Below are positions 38,529 through 47,928 of a stretch of DNA of 64,000 nt, one piece after another (position 1 is the first letter of the stretch; each line of letters starts with the position of its first letter). A program made the translations under genes and the position numbers. The notes under the pieces are model-generated. The model saw nothing but the letters and a program-made list of their open reading frames with translations, was not told the origin of the DNA and searched no databases. This DNA is from an uncultured Paraglaciecola sp. (GTDB lineage Bacteria; Pseudomonadota; Gammaproteobacteria; Enterobacterales; Alteromonadaceae): contig CANMKA010000001.1 in assembly GCA_947498355.1 (NCBI GenBank), forward strand, positions 248,001 through 312,000, in the 5' to 3' direction.

Positions 38529-38774
38529 CTACCACCTCATTCGATTACTAATACTCTTTTTGGAAAAACCCAGCATCCGTTCAAACACGTTAAACGCAGT
38601 GTTCGATATAATTTAGCTATCGAAAATGGACCTTCATTTTACTAAAAAAACGCCAAAAAAAAAGCCATATACTATGACTTTTTCCTAAGTGGAACGGGTT
38701 CTTTGTGCGGTGTTCTATCTATTCGGTATTAATAATTTCACACCTAAAAATCGCACAGGCTGCAATTACCAGAC

Positions 38775-40922
38775 TCAATAAAAAGTCTGCCCAGTTTCAT
38801 TCATTTCAATTAACCGTGAACAAGGAGAATATTTATCGCCAAAAAGCGCCTGATAATGAGTTAAACGCTCAATCAACACAGCTATGCCCATAGTATCCAT
38901 ATACTTAAAGGGCCCACCCAAAAATGGTGGGAAACCAATACCAAAAATGGCTCCTACATCGCCATCTCGTGGATTTCTAATCACGCCTTCCTCTAAACAC
39001 ATGACCGCTTCATTTAACATTAAGAGTACGCAACGTTCGGCGATTTGTTCTTGGCTCATAGTCGAAGACGGGGAGAGACGCAATAATTCGTAGAGACTCG
39101 GATCAACTACCTTGCCTGGATTTTTACCCGAATACAGATAGAAGCCTTTTCCGTTCTTTTTACCTTTTCGGTTGTCTTCATTCAGCAAACTGAAGCTTGA
39201 GTTAGACCCGAATCGATCTCCAAAAGCCTGTTGCAAAATAGGACCGATTTTTGTGCCTACATCAATTCCTACTTCGTCGAGTAATTTAAGTGGCCCAACC
39301 GGAAACCCAAATTGACATAGAGATTGGTCGATATGCTCGACGGGCTCGCCAGACATCAACACTTCCGCCGCTTCGTTAACATAAGGTGCCAAAATCCGAT
39401 TCACGTAGAACCCTGCCCCATCTTTTACAACGATTGGTGTCTTTCCTTGCTTTCTAGCCAACTCAACTGTTGTTGAAATAGTCAAATCTGACGTTTTTTC
39501 GTGGGCGATAATCTCAGCCAATGGCATTTTGTCCACCGGAGAAAAATAATGCAAACCAATAATATTTTCTGGACGCTGGGCTTTTTGTGCAATATCAGCA
39601 ATAGGAATAGACGAGGTATTTGACGCAAAAATTGTGGTATCACTACAATGCTCTTCAATATCAGCAACCATCTGTTGCTTCAATTCTAAGCTTTCAAACA
39701 CGGCTTCAATTACGACATCTGCATCTGCAAACCCTGAGTAATCAACACTACCGGTCAGCAATGCTAATTGTTTCTGCATCTCTGACTTACTCATAAACCT
39801 GCGTTTGACTTTTTTATTTAGAATATCAAAGCTGTATTTAATCGCGTTAGCAATGCCCTGAGTTTGAATATCTTTAATGCGTGCCGGTAATCCAGCTTTG
39901 GTTGCAGTAACATAGGCAATGCCGCCTCCCATTAAGCCACCACCCAACACACCAATTTTATCTAACTTAGCAGGGCTAACGCCCTCCACGCCTAGCTCTT
40001 TTTTCATTTCAGTGGTGGCAAAGAAAATACTTCGAAGAGCCACCGATTCTGAGGTCATAACTAACTGACCAAAGTACTCAGCCTCTAATTTAAGTCCTTG
40101 TTGCCGACCTTGGGAAATACCAGATTCAATGCAATCTATGATCCGCATGGGGGCGGGGTAATTACCGAGAGTTTTCGCTGCAGTTTGCTTACGGGCTTGT
40201 TTAAATATAAAGTTTTGACCAAATGAGGTCTGCTCAAGAGCCTTGTGAGTTAAGGCCTCGACTACCCCTTTTTTACGCTTACCTTGCGTTGCCTTGCCGT
40301 CTGCTGCCATTTTTACTGCCACATCTAGCAATATAGATTGAGGCACCAGATCATCGACTAAACCACACTTTAACGCTTGCTTAGGTCGCAAGGCCGTTCC
40401 GGTTAGCATCATTTTTATAGCTTGTTGAATACCAACGACTCCAGGCAAACGCTGTGTTCCGCCGCTACCGGGCAGCAAGCCTAACTGGACCTCAGGTAAG
40501 CCCAGCTGAGTTTTAGCATGGTCAGAACATACACGTTTGTGGCAGGCCAAAGCTAACTCTAAGCCTCCACCCAGTGCTGGCCCATGAATAGCTGCCACAA
40601 ACGGAATAGGCATGTCTTCAATTTTTTGAAATACATCTTGGCCGCTTTTCGCGATAGCAGATGCATCTTCAGCACTCTCACACTGATCAAGCATACTAAT
40701 ATCGGCACCAGCAATAAAAGAATTGGCTTTACCGCTGATCACCACCACACCTTTTATCTCAGAGTTTTCTTGTATTTGAGCCAAGACCTCTTCTATTTGT
40801 GAGACGAATTCCACTTTTAAGGTGTTCATCGTCTCTCCGATTACGTCTATGCTCAAAATGGCTATCCCGTCATCTCGAACATCTAAAGAAAAAGCACTCG
40901 TTGGGTTGGTTAATTCAGTCAT
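38775..40922 (-). CDS. fadJ: FadJ, multifunctional fatty-acid oxidation alpha subunit
   Basis: FadJ carries enoyl-CoA hydratase (N-terminal) and 3-hydroxyacyl-CoA dehydrogenase (C-terminal) activities of the anaerobic-type beta-oxidation complex. The 715-residue product has the crotonase region with IAGADISMLD, GGGLELALACH and PEVQLGLLPGSGGTQRLP, then the NAD site VLGGGLMGGGIAYVTA and dehydrogenase motifs SNTSSIPI and HYFSPVDKMPL. The length matches E. coli FadJ (714). An AAGGAAAG ribosome site precedes the ATG. It lies 12 bp after fadI, forming the standard fadIJ operon. Confidence 0.97.
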   Translation of the reverse strand: MTELTNPTSAFSLDVRDDGIAILSIDVIGETMNTLKVEFVSQIEEVLAQIQENSEIKGVVVISGKANSFIAGADISMLDQCESAEDASAIAKSGQDVFQKIEDMPIPFVAAIHGPALGGGLELALACHKRVCSDHAKTQLGLPEVQLGLLPGSGGTQRLPGVVGIQQAIKMMLTGTALRPKQALKCGLVDDLVPQSILLDVAVKMAADGKATQGKRKKGVVEALTHKALEQTSFGQNFIFKQARKQTAAKTLGNYPAPMRIIDCIESGISQGRQQGLKLEAEYFGQLVMTSESVALRSIFFATTEMKKELGVEGVSPAKLDKIGVLGGGLMGGGIAYVTATKAGLPARIKDIQTQGIANAIKYSFDILNKKVKRRFMSKSEMQKQLALLTGSVDYSGFADADVVIEAVFESLELKQQMVADIEEHCSDTTIFASNTSSIPIADIAQKAQRPENIIGLHYFSPVDKMPLAEIIAHEKTSDLTISTTVELARKQGKTPIVVKDGAGFYVNRILAPYVNEAAEVLMSGEPVEHIDQSLCQFGFPVGPLKLLDEVGIDVGTKIGPILQQAFGDRFGSNSSFSLLNEDNRKGKKNGKGFYLYSGKNPGKVVDPSLYELLRLSPSSTMSQEQIAERCVLLMLNEAVMCLEEGVIRNPRDGDVGAIFGIGFPPFLGGPFKYMDTMGIAVLIERLTHYQALFGDKYSPCSRLIEMNETGQTFY

Positions 40923-40934
40923 TTTGCGCTTTCC

Positions 40935-42245
40935 TTATTCCGTTTCGACTATCATGGCTGCGGCTAATCCACCTGCTGCACAGGCCGTCACTAACCCCGT
41001 GCCGCCGCCTCTTCGATTTAGTTCATTTAACATTTGAGTAATCATTCTAGTGCCAGTCGCGGCAAACGGATGACCATATGCTAGGGAACTCCCCATTACA
41101 TTGAATTTATCCATATCCACTTCACCAATAGCCTGACTTCGGCCTAATTTTTCTTTAGCAAAGGTTTGGCTAGCAAACATTTTCAAATTAGCCAACGTTT
41201 GTGCAGCAAACGCTTCATGCATTTCGATAAGGGTAAGATCATGTAAAGTCATACCTGCTCGTTCTAACGCCAAAGGTGTAGCATAAGACGGCCCCATCAA
41301 CATATCTTCCCAAACATCGATTGCCGCCCAAGCATAACTTTTTATGTAACCTAATGGGGTGTACCCAAGGGCTTTGGCTCTAGATTCACTCATAATTAAT
41401 ACTGCCGATGCCCCATCGGTAAGGGGAGTAGCATTTGCAGCAGTAACAGTTCCATGCTTCTTATCGAATACAGGCCGCAGCTTTGCGTATCCCTCTAAAA
41501 CCGAATCGAATCTAACGTTGTTATCTTGTTCGAAAGGTGTTTTATAAGGCTCTGGGTAGGCAGTCATAACTTCACCCACAAGTTTGCCCGATTGCCAAGA
41601 CTCTGCGGCGAGCGTGTGTGAGCGGTGAGCTAATTCATCTTGCTGTTGACGGCTAATCTGGTGAGTTTTAGCCATTTGCTCAGCAGTTTGGCCCATAGAT
41701 AAACCAGTAGAGTATTCGGCTACCGCTGGAGGAACGGGTAATAAATCTTTTAAACCTAGCGTTTTAACAACCTGCCATTTTTGCCCTAAGGTTTTAGTTT
41801 TTTGTAAATCGACCAGTGCCCGAGCCAATTTTTTCGAGACTCCAATCGGTGAGACAGAGGTAGAATCAGCGCCTCCTGCTATTCCTATATTAATATTGCC
41901 CGCCATAATCGACTCGGTAATATTTACCGTTGACTGAAAGCTAGTTGCGCATGCCCGAGATACACTGTAAGCATCGGTCTTAACATTCATCCCAGTCCCT
42001 AACACTATCTCACGGGCGATGTTAGGCGCTTCGGGCATTTGCACCACTTGGCCATAAACCAATTGCTCAACTAAATCCGGATTCAAGTTATGTTTAATCA
42101 ACATTTCGTTGACCACCATCTTGCCTAAATCGACAGCAGGGACACCATGAAAATTTGTTGCCATTTTAGCAAATGGGGTACGCAAGCCGGCGACAATCGC
42201 AATGCGCTCGCCATTTCTGGTTGTGACTGATTGTGTTTTTGTCAT
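40935..42245 (-). CDS. fadI: FadI, 3-ketoacyl-CoA thiolase
   Basis: FadI cleaves 3-ketoacyl-CoA with CoA, giving acetyl-CoA, as the beta subunit of the FadIJ complex. The 436 residues match E. coli FadI in length. The active-site Cys lies in [12 protein letters not shown] (about residue 100), the catalytic His in EMHEAFAAQ, and the second Cys in the C-terminal [12 protein letters not shown]. It is first in the operon and the FadR-like operator lies 31 bp upstream. Confidence 0.96.
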   Translation of the reverse strand: MTKTQSVTTRNGERIAIVAGLRTPFAKMATNFHGVPAVDLGKMVVNEMLIKHNLNPDLVEQLVYGQVVQMPEAPNIAREIVLGTGMNVKTDAYSVSRACATSFQSTVNITESIMAGNINIGIAGGADSTSVSPIGVSKKLARALVDLQKTKTLGQKWQVVKTLGLKDLLPVPPAVAEYSTGLSMGQTAEQMAKTHQISRQQQDELAHRSHTLAAESWQSGKLVGEVMTAYPEPYKTPFEQDNNVRFDSVLEGYAKLRPVFDKKHGTVTAANATPLTDGASAVLIMSESRAKALGYTPLGYIKSYAWAAIDVWEDMLMGPSYATPLALERAGMTLHDLTLIEMHEAFAAQTLANLKMFASQTFAKEKLGRSQAIGEVDMDKFNVMGSSLAYGHPFAATGTRMITQMLNELNRRGGGTGLVTACAAGGLAAAMIVETE

Positions 42246-42276
42246 AAGTTACCCTTCAATTTTTACCCTGCCAGAA

Positions 42277-42291
42277 AGTGGTCTGACCTGT
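42277..42291 (-). promoter_or_regulatory. FadR-like operator upstream of fadI
   Basis: AGTGGTCTGACCTGT contains the perfect inverted repeat GGTC-T-GACC, and the whole closely resembles E. coli FadR sites (for example in fadL, as recalled: AGCTGGTCCGACCTAT). It lies 32-46 bp upstream of the fadI start. FadR would repress fadIJ until long-chain acyl-CoA accumulates. Confidence 0.65.
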
Positions 42292-42522
42292 GTCGATTCA
42301 TTTGATTGTACCTAGGATTGTTTCTGCCTGCAATATACCTTGGATACTCGTGCTTCCGCCTACTATTTATTTCCACTAGAACAAATTAGCACTTTTTTAA
42401 CGCATTGTTACATTGTTTTTATTTAATGGAACCCAATATCAAGTAGCATTGTCTGAATCGGCAACCCGTTGAAAATCGGTTAGATTTACCCTATTCCAGA
42501 AAAGAGGAAAAAGACTTACATC

Positions 42523-43479
42523 ATGGCTGCAACACAATTTACTCAATTACAAGCATACCTAGACACGCAGGTCGTAGGACAACAATTATTAACCACGAAT
42601 ATTTTAGTTGCCCTATTGGCCGACGGTCACTTGTTAGTAGAGGGGCCTCCTGGTCTAGCTAAAACCCGTGCTGTCAATGCGTTAGCCAAAAGCATAGAAG
42701 GCGATTTTCATCGAGTCCAATTCACCCCAGATCTATTACCAGCAGATTTAACCGGTACGGATATCTATCGTCCTGAAACCGGTAACTTTATTTTTCAGCA
42801 AGGGCCGTTGTTCCACAACTTAGTGCTTGCAGACGAAATCAATCGCGCACCTGCTAAAGTTCAATCGGCCTTACTCGAAGCGATGGCAGAACGTCAAATT
42901 ACTGTAGGTAACAAAACCTATAACTTACCAGACTTGTTTTTGGTTATGGCGACTCAAAACCCCTTAGAACAAGAAGGCACCTACCCCCTACCCGAGGCCC
43001 AATTAGACCGTTTTTTAATGCATCTAGAAATCGACTACCCTGGCGCCCAAACCGAACTAGAAATTTTGCGTTTAACCCGAGATGAGGCAATGCATAAAGT
43101 CCCTGTTGCGCCGCCTAAGTTGACCCAAAGCGATATATTCGCAGCTCGTCAGCAAGTACTGGGCATTCACCTAGATGAGAGTTTAGAACGCTATCTAGTA
43201 GAGTTAATTATTGCCACCCGACAACCCGAAAAATACCATGCAGATTTAGGAAATTGGATCGAATTTGGTGCCAGCCCACGCGCCACCATCGCCTTAGACA
43301 AATGCGCCCGAGCGCATGCTTGGTTAATGGGTAGAGATTTTGTCGGGCCAGATAACATACAAGCCGTATTCCATAACGTGTTAAGACACAGGGTACTGTT
43401 GAGTTATGAAGCAGAAGCTGAAGGCGTTAGCCGTAATCAAGTACTCGACAAAATACTTCATTTAGTGCCTGTCCCCTAA
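42523..43479 (+). CDS. MoxR-family AAA+ ATPase
   Basis: The 318-residue product belongs to the MoxR AAA+ family, thought to act as a chaperone for metal-cofactor or VWA-containing protein complexes. Visible motifs are the variant Walker A GPPGLAKT (about residue 40), Walker B VLADEINRAPAKVQSALLEAM, sensor 1 in MATQNPLEQEGTYPLPEAQLDRF, and the arginine-finger region. It is the first gene of a compact plus-strand cluster with DUF58, DUF4381, two VWA proteins and BatD, the classic moxR-bat layout. The divergent fadI promoter shares the 277-bp gap. Confidence 0.92.
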   Translation: MAATQFTQLQAYLDTQVVGQQLLTTNILVALLADGHLLVEGPPGLAKTRAVNALAKSIEGDFHRVQFTPDLLPADLTGTDIYRPETGNFIFQQGPLFHNLVLADEINRAPAKVQSALLEAMAERQITVGNKTYNLPDLFLVMATQNPLEQEGTYPLPEAQLDRFLMHLEIDYPGAQTELEILRLTRDEAMHKVPVAPPKLTQSDIFAARQQVLGIHLDESLERYLVELIIATRQPEKYHADLGNWIEFGASPRATIALDKCARAHAWLMGRDFVGPDNIQAVFHNVLRHRVLLSYEAEAEGVSRNQVLDKILHLVPVP

Positions 43480-43500
43480 CCGTCCCCATCAGGTAGAAGT

Positions 43501-44487
43501 ATGCAAGATATAACTAGCTGGCTGGCTCTCCATCAAACCGATGGTGTCAACCTGTCAATCAAAGAGTTACTCTTATATCAAGGTAAAGCTGGTTTACTGA
43601 ACCTTTCGCCACGGCGAGCAGTTCAAGCCAAATTAGCGGGTGCCTATATGGCCAAAACCAAAGGCCGAGGTATGGAGTTTGACGAAGCACGCCATTACCA
43701 GCCTGGGGATGATATTCGCGCCATCGACTGGCGCGTAACCGCCAGAACAGGCAAAACGCACACTAAGGTATATCGAGAAGAAAAAGAGCGGCCTGTTTTT
43801 GTACTCACAGATATCTCTTCTAGCATGGCATTTGGTACTCAACTGCTTTTCAAATCTACCCAAGCTGCCCATTTAACCGCTTTAATAGCTTGGGCCGCAC
43901 AAAAACGCGGTGATAGAATCGGCGGCTTGGCGTTCAACAACCAACAGCATTTAGAGTGTAAACCCCTGACTCGTCAAAAAGCGGTGTTATCCTTACTCAA
44001 TAACTTAGTAAAATTGCAAAGCACTAGTGGGCCAAATAACGAGCAAAATAACGATAATACCCCTTCACAAAATGCACAAAATGTAACCTTGGCTGATGCG
44101 TGCGCCAGACTAAGACGCTTAGCCCATCCGGGAAGTTTAATTTTTATTATCAGTGATTTTAGTCAACTTAACGATGCCGCTAAACAACACATCACTCAAA
44201 TGAATAAACACTGTGAAGTCCAAGCTTACGCAATCAGTGATCCATTCGAACACGAGTTGCCTCGAGTCTCTGTTGGTCAAACTTTGTCCCTTACTGATGG
44301 TAGTCAAACACAGCAGGTTACTTTAGGCCAAGCAAAGACCGAACAAGAATACAAAGCAGCTCACCAGTCTCACTTTGAGCATATTCAAAATATTCTCAAA
44401 CAATGTCAGGTGCCCGTTATCCAAGTTAGTGCTGCTCATCCCTTAGCCACCCAGTTAGACCCGTTAGCTAGGAGAAGCGCTAAATGA
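43501..44487 (+). CDS. DUF58 family protein
   Basis: The 328-residue product is soluble and has the typical DUF58 core: EFDEARHYQPGDDIRAIDWRVTARTGK at about residues 59-85, followed by a VWA-like fold with LTDISSSM (MIDAS-like DxSxS, about 103) and a later FIISDFSQL. DUF58 proteins lie next to MoxR ATPases across bacteria and are believed to be their partners. It ends by overlapping the next ATG in ATGA, so translation is coupled. Confidence 0.9.
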   Translation: MQDITSWLALHQTDGVNLSIKELLLYQGKAGLLNLSPRRAVQAKLAGAYMAKTKGRGMEFDEARHYQPGDDIRAIDWRVTARTGKTHTKVYREEKERPVFVLTDISSSMAFGTQLLFKSTQAAHLTALIAWAAQKRGDRIGGLAFNNQQHLECKPLTRQKAVLSLLNNLVKLQSTSGPNNEQNNDNTPSQNAQNVTLADACARLRRLAHPGSLIFIISDFSQLNDAAKQHITQMNKHCEVQAYAISDPFEHELPRVSVGQTLSLTDGSQTQQVTLGQAKTEQEYKAAHQSHFEHIQNILKQCQVPVIQVSAAHPLATQLDPLARRSAK

Positions 44488-44975
44488 ATCCACTAGAGCA
44501 ACTAAAAGATATTTATCAACCTACAGAATTGGGTTGGTGGCCCCTCGCATATGGTTGGTGGATCCTGCTTGTCGTTTTACTTAGCTTTGTGATTGGCCTA
44601 ATAGTTATAAGCGTTAAAGCCTATCGTAAAGGCCTTATTAAACGTCTTGCGCTAAAAGAATTAGCCTTGATACCGGCCAATGCAGGGCCGTCCGAGTATA
44701 ACCAATTACTAAAACGCGCCGCCATCGGCTACTTCCCTGCTACTCATGCTCAACGTTTACACGGAGAACAATGGCGTTTATTTTTAACATCGACTTTGCC
44801 CAAACCGCCAACTGGCCAACAAGCTGAACTGGTTACACAGCTAACAAATCAGATTTATCAATCTCAACCGGATATAGACAAACAAGCACTACGGGCGTTC
44901 ACGCGAACGTGGTTAACCCGAGCTTTGCCCCCTAAGAAAAAAACGCTCAAAAAATGGGGGGATAGCCATGTTTGA
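44484..44975 (+). CDS. DUF4381 family membrane protein
   Basis: This is a 163-residue protein with one membrane helix (about residues 28-50) near the N-terminus and a helical cytoplasmic part with LKRAAIGYFPATHAQRLHGEQW, typical of the DUF4381 family found in Bat operons of gammaproteobacteria. The start ATG overlaps the DUF58 stop as ATGA, and the end overlaps the next gene by 8 bp. A role in assembling the VWA proteins in the membrane is inferred from context. Confidence 0.85.
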   Translation: MNPLEQLKDIYQPTELGWWPLAYGWWILLVVLLSFVIGLIVISVKAYRKGLIKRLALKELALIPANAGPSEYNQLLKRAAIGYFPATHAQRLHGEQWRLFLTSTLPKPPTGQQAELVTQLTNQIYQSQPDIDKQALRAFTRTWLTRALPPKKKTLKKWGDSHV

Positions 44976-45966
44976 ATTTGCTTGGCTGTGGGCATTGCTG
45001 CTGCTGCCTTTGCCTTTGTTATTTTTGATTTTGCCTAGCAAACAAAAACAACAACATGCGGCCCTTAGAGTGCCCCATCTAATTTGTAATCTTAGTTCGA
45101 CCCAAGGCCCCAGCCCTACAAATAAATTGCGTCTGGCCACGGCTGTTATCGTTTGGCTGGCACTGGTGTTATCTGCTGCGCGGCCCCAATGGTTAGGTGA
45201 GCCGGTGAGTATTCCAACAGAAGGCCGAGATCTGATGATAGCCGTTGACTTGTCTGGCAGTATGAAAATTGATGATATGCAAGTAAATGGTCGACAGGTT
45301 GACCGTTTAACCATGATTAAATCTGTTTTAAACGACTTTATTCAACGCCGAGTTGGTGATCGACTGGGGTTGATCCTGTTTGCCGATACTGCTTACTTGC
45401 AGGCCCCCCTAACCTACGACCGTGATACTGTGTCGCAGCTGCTATCTGAATCTTTGATAGGGTTAGTAGGGGAACAAACCGCTATTGGTGATGCCATCGG
45501 CCTTGCCACTAAACGTTTCGAAGCCAAAGAAGAGTCAAATAAAGTCCTCATTTTATTGACTGATGGTCAAAACACAGCGGGCAATATTAGCCCTGCGCAG
45601 GCAAATGAACTCGCTGTCAGTAACGGCGTAAAAATCTACACTATAGGTGTTGGTGCCGACAAGATGCTCGTCAGAGATTTTTTTGGCTCGCGCCAAGTTA
45701 ACCCCTCTCAAGATTTGGACGAAAACATGTTGACCGAAATTGCTACCTCCACTGGTGGCCAGTATTTTCGAGCAAGAGATACCCAAGGCCTACAAAGTAT
45801 CTACGCCCTACTAGACGAACTTGAACCTATTGCTCGTGAGAGCCAGCAGATGCGACCTAAAAAGGCGCTTTTTCACTACCCTCTTGCTTTTGCTCTTATC
45901 TTAAGTGTGCTGATGGCTTTGGTTCCCTTATGTTTCCAGTTGTTTCGTAAAAAGGCCGAGCAATGA
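44968..45966 (+). CDS. BatA-like VWA protein (membrane-anchored)
   Basis: The 332-residue product has two N-terminal membrane segments, a VWA domain (about 85-285) with MIDAS residues AVDLSGSM and LLTDGQN, and a C-terminal membrane helix (about 305-325). This is the BatA layout (Bacteroides aerotolerance operon). GGGGGGA precedes the ATG. It overlaps both neighbours (8 bp before, 4 bp after). BatA proteins probably interact through metal-bound VWA domains with partners on the periplasmic side. Confidence 0.88.
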   Translation: MFEFAWLWALLLLPLPLLFLILPSKQKQQHAALRVPHLICNLSSTQGPSPTNKLRLATAVIVWLALVLSAARPQWLGEPVSIPTEGRDLMIAVDLSGSMKIDDMQVNGRQVDRLTMIKSVLNDFIQRRVGDRLGLILFADTAYLQAPLTYDRDTVSQLLSESLIGLVGEQTAIGDAIGLATKRFEAKEESNKVLILLTDGQNTAGNISPAQANELAVSNGVKIYTIGVGADKMLVRDFFGSRQVNPSQDLDENMLTEIATSTGGQYFRARDTQGLQSIYALLDELEPIARESQQMRPKKALFHYPLAFALILSVLMALVPLCFQLFRKKAEQ

Positions 45967-47921
45967 TTGACTATTTAATACCATTACAAGACTTCCATTT
46001 CATTCGACCTTACTGGTTGTTCGCAATCGTGCCTCTTATGTTAGTGGTCTGGCTAATCAAGTATGTCAAACAGCACCAATCTGGTTGGCAAGCCGTACTT
46101 GCTAATCATTTATACAAACAACTGATTACCACGCAAAACTCTGGGGAAAGTCGCCCCCCGCTATATCTTCTAGCCTTTGGGTGGATAATTGCCTGTATCG
46201 CTATGGCCGGACCAACTTGGCAAAAGCTGCCTCAACCTGTTTATCAGCTTAATGTGGGTAAAGTTGTCCTTCTTGACATGTCTATGTCTATGCGTGCAAC
46301 AGATCTCGCCCCTGACAGATTAACCCGAGCTAAATACAAGACTATCGATTTAGTCAACGAACTGACCGAGGGCGAAACCGGACTGGTTGCTTATGCAGGT
46401 GACGCGTTTACGATAAGCCCTTTGACTTCAGACGTACAAAACTTAACAACCTTGATACCCAGTTTAACGCCTGAAATCATGCCAATCCCAGGTAGTGATC
46501 CTGCTCTTGGTTTAGAAGCCGCCATTTCGCTGCTCGACAATGCAGGCTATCAAAAAGGTGACATATTTTGGGTCACCGACGGCGTCAGCAATCAGCAGAT
46601 GAAAGAATTGAGTGAGATCATCAACAAAAGCGCATACCGGATTTCTATTTTGGCGGTGGGCACCGAAGAAGGTGCACCAATCAAAATGCTCAACGGAGAA
46701 TTGAAAAAAGACAATACTGGCGCAATCGTTATTCCTAAGCTCACATCTAGTAACCTATCCTCTTTAACCAGAATAAGCGGCGGGCGTTTTGCACCTATCC
46801 AAAATGACGACAGTGATATTGAATTTCTAGTTAAACAACAACTCACTGAGCTAGAGTCGCCACAAGAATCAACCGAAAGCCAAGATAAGTTTGGTGATAA
46901 ATGGCAAGAAATGGGGCCGTATTTAGTATTATTACTTTTACCGTTTGCCGCCTATGCCTTTAGACGAGGCGTACTTAGCCTATTGTTGGTCGCTGGTTTG
47001 CTGCCACTTTACACACCCAATGCCCAAGCAGATTGGTGGCAAGATATGTGGAAAACCTCAGACCAACAAGCTATGCAAGCCTACAAGCAGCAAGAATTTG
47101 AACAAGCAGCCAATACCTTCGACGATCCCATGTGGCAAGGTAACGCCCATTATCGTAATGAAAACTATCAACAAGCCATAGAGGCCTATGCTGACATTGA
47201 TAGCCCTCAAGCGAAATACAACATGGGTAATGCTTTTGCGCAACTTGGTGAGATTGATAAGGCAATCGCTGCTTACGAGCAGGTATTACAAGCTCAGCCC
47301 GATCACGACGACGCTAAAGCTAACAAAGCTTTACTTGAGGCACTAAAGAAACAACAAGAAGAGCAAAACAACCAAGATGGCGAAAATCAACAAAGTGATG
47401 AGCAAGATAATCAACAACAATCTGACCAGCAACAACAAAATAGCGATCAACAAGGTGAGCAATCTGAGCAGCAGTCATCAGACTCTCAAGAATCGCAGCA
47501 AGATCAACAACCAAACAGCTCGAACCAACAACAACCCTCTGAGCCGAATGACGAATCTCAATCTGAAAACACAGAGGATCCCCAGCAAGATAGCCCGACC
47601 CCAGAAAACAGCCCTGAGCCTAAAAACAGCCCTGAGCCTAAAAATAGCCCTGAGTCTAAAGATAGCTCTGAGCCTAAAAATAGTCCTAAGGTTGAGGATT
47701 CAGAGCAGCAAGAAGAGGCCGAGAAAATGCCTCCCCCTGCACTCGCGCAAGGTGAAGAAGCCCCTCTAACAGACGAACAAAAAGAACAAATGCAACGCAT
47801 GCAAACCTTGCTCAAAAAAGTGCCCGACGACCCAGCATTTTTGCTTAAACGTAAAATGCAAATTGAGGCTCAAAGAAGACAAAGAGATAGATTACCCAAC
47901 AGTGTTCAGGAAGATTGGTAA
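45963..47921 (+). CDS. BatB/BatC-type VWA-TPR protein with long Gln/Ser/Pro-rich tail
   Basis: The 652-residue protein has two N-terminal membrane helices, a VWA domain (about 93-270; MIDAS DMSMSMRATD and VTDGVSN), two more hydrophobic segments near 320-355, then TPR-like helices (about 385-455; the unit YNMGNAFAQLGEIDKAIAAYEQVL is visible). The tail (about 460-605) is of low complexity: Gln/Asn/Ser/Asp-rich, then short NSPEPK-type repeats. It ends with a conserved basic MQIEAQRRQRDRLP. It looks like a fusion of BatB and BatC. The tail could be a flexible spacer. Confidence 0.88.
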   Translation: MIDYLIPLQDFHFIRPYWLFAIVPLMLVVWLIKYVKQHQSGWQAVLANHLYKQLITTQNSGESRPPLYLLAFGWIIACIAMAGPTWQKLPQPVYQLNVGKVVLLDMSMSMRATDLAPDRLTRAKYKTIDLVNELTEGETGLVAYAGDAFTISPLTSDVQNLTTLIPSLTPEIMPIPGSDPALGLEAAISLLDNAGYQKGDIFWVTDGVSNQQMKELSEIINKSAYRISILAVGTEEGAPIKMLNGELKKDNTGAIVIPKLTSSNLSSLTRISGGRFAPIQNDDSDIEFLVKQQLTELESPQESTESQDKFGDKWQEMGPYLVLLLLPFAAYAFRRGVLSLLLVAGLLPLYTPNAQADWWQDMWKTSDQQAMQAYKQQEFEQAANTFDDPMWQGNAHYRNENYQQAIEAYADIDSPQAKYNMGNAFAQLGEIDKAIAAYEQVLQAQPDHDDAKANKALLEALKKQQEEQNNQDGENQQSDEQDNQQQSDQQQQNSDQQGEQSEQQSSDSQESQQDQQPNSSNQQQPSEPNDESQSENTEDPQQDSPTPENSPEPKNSPEPKNSPESKDSSEPKNSPKVEDSEQQEEAEKMPPPALAQGEEAPLTDEQKEQMQRMQTLLKKVPDDPAFLLKRKMQIEAQRRQRDRLPNSVQEDW

Positions 47922-47928
47922 GAGTATT

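Noticed and set aside
44913-45314. 133-codon minus-strand frame opposite the BatA gene
   Set aside because: It is a shadow of two strongly supported overlapping plus-strand genes.
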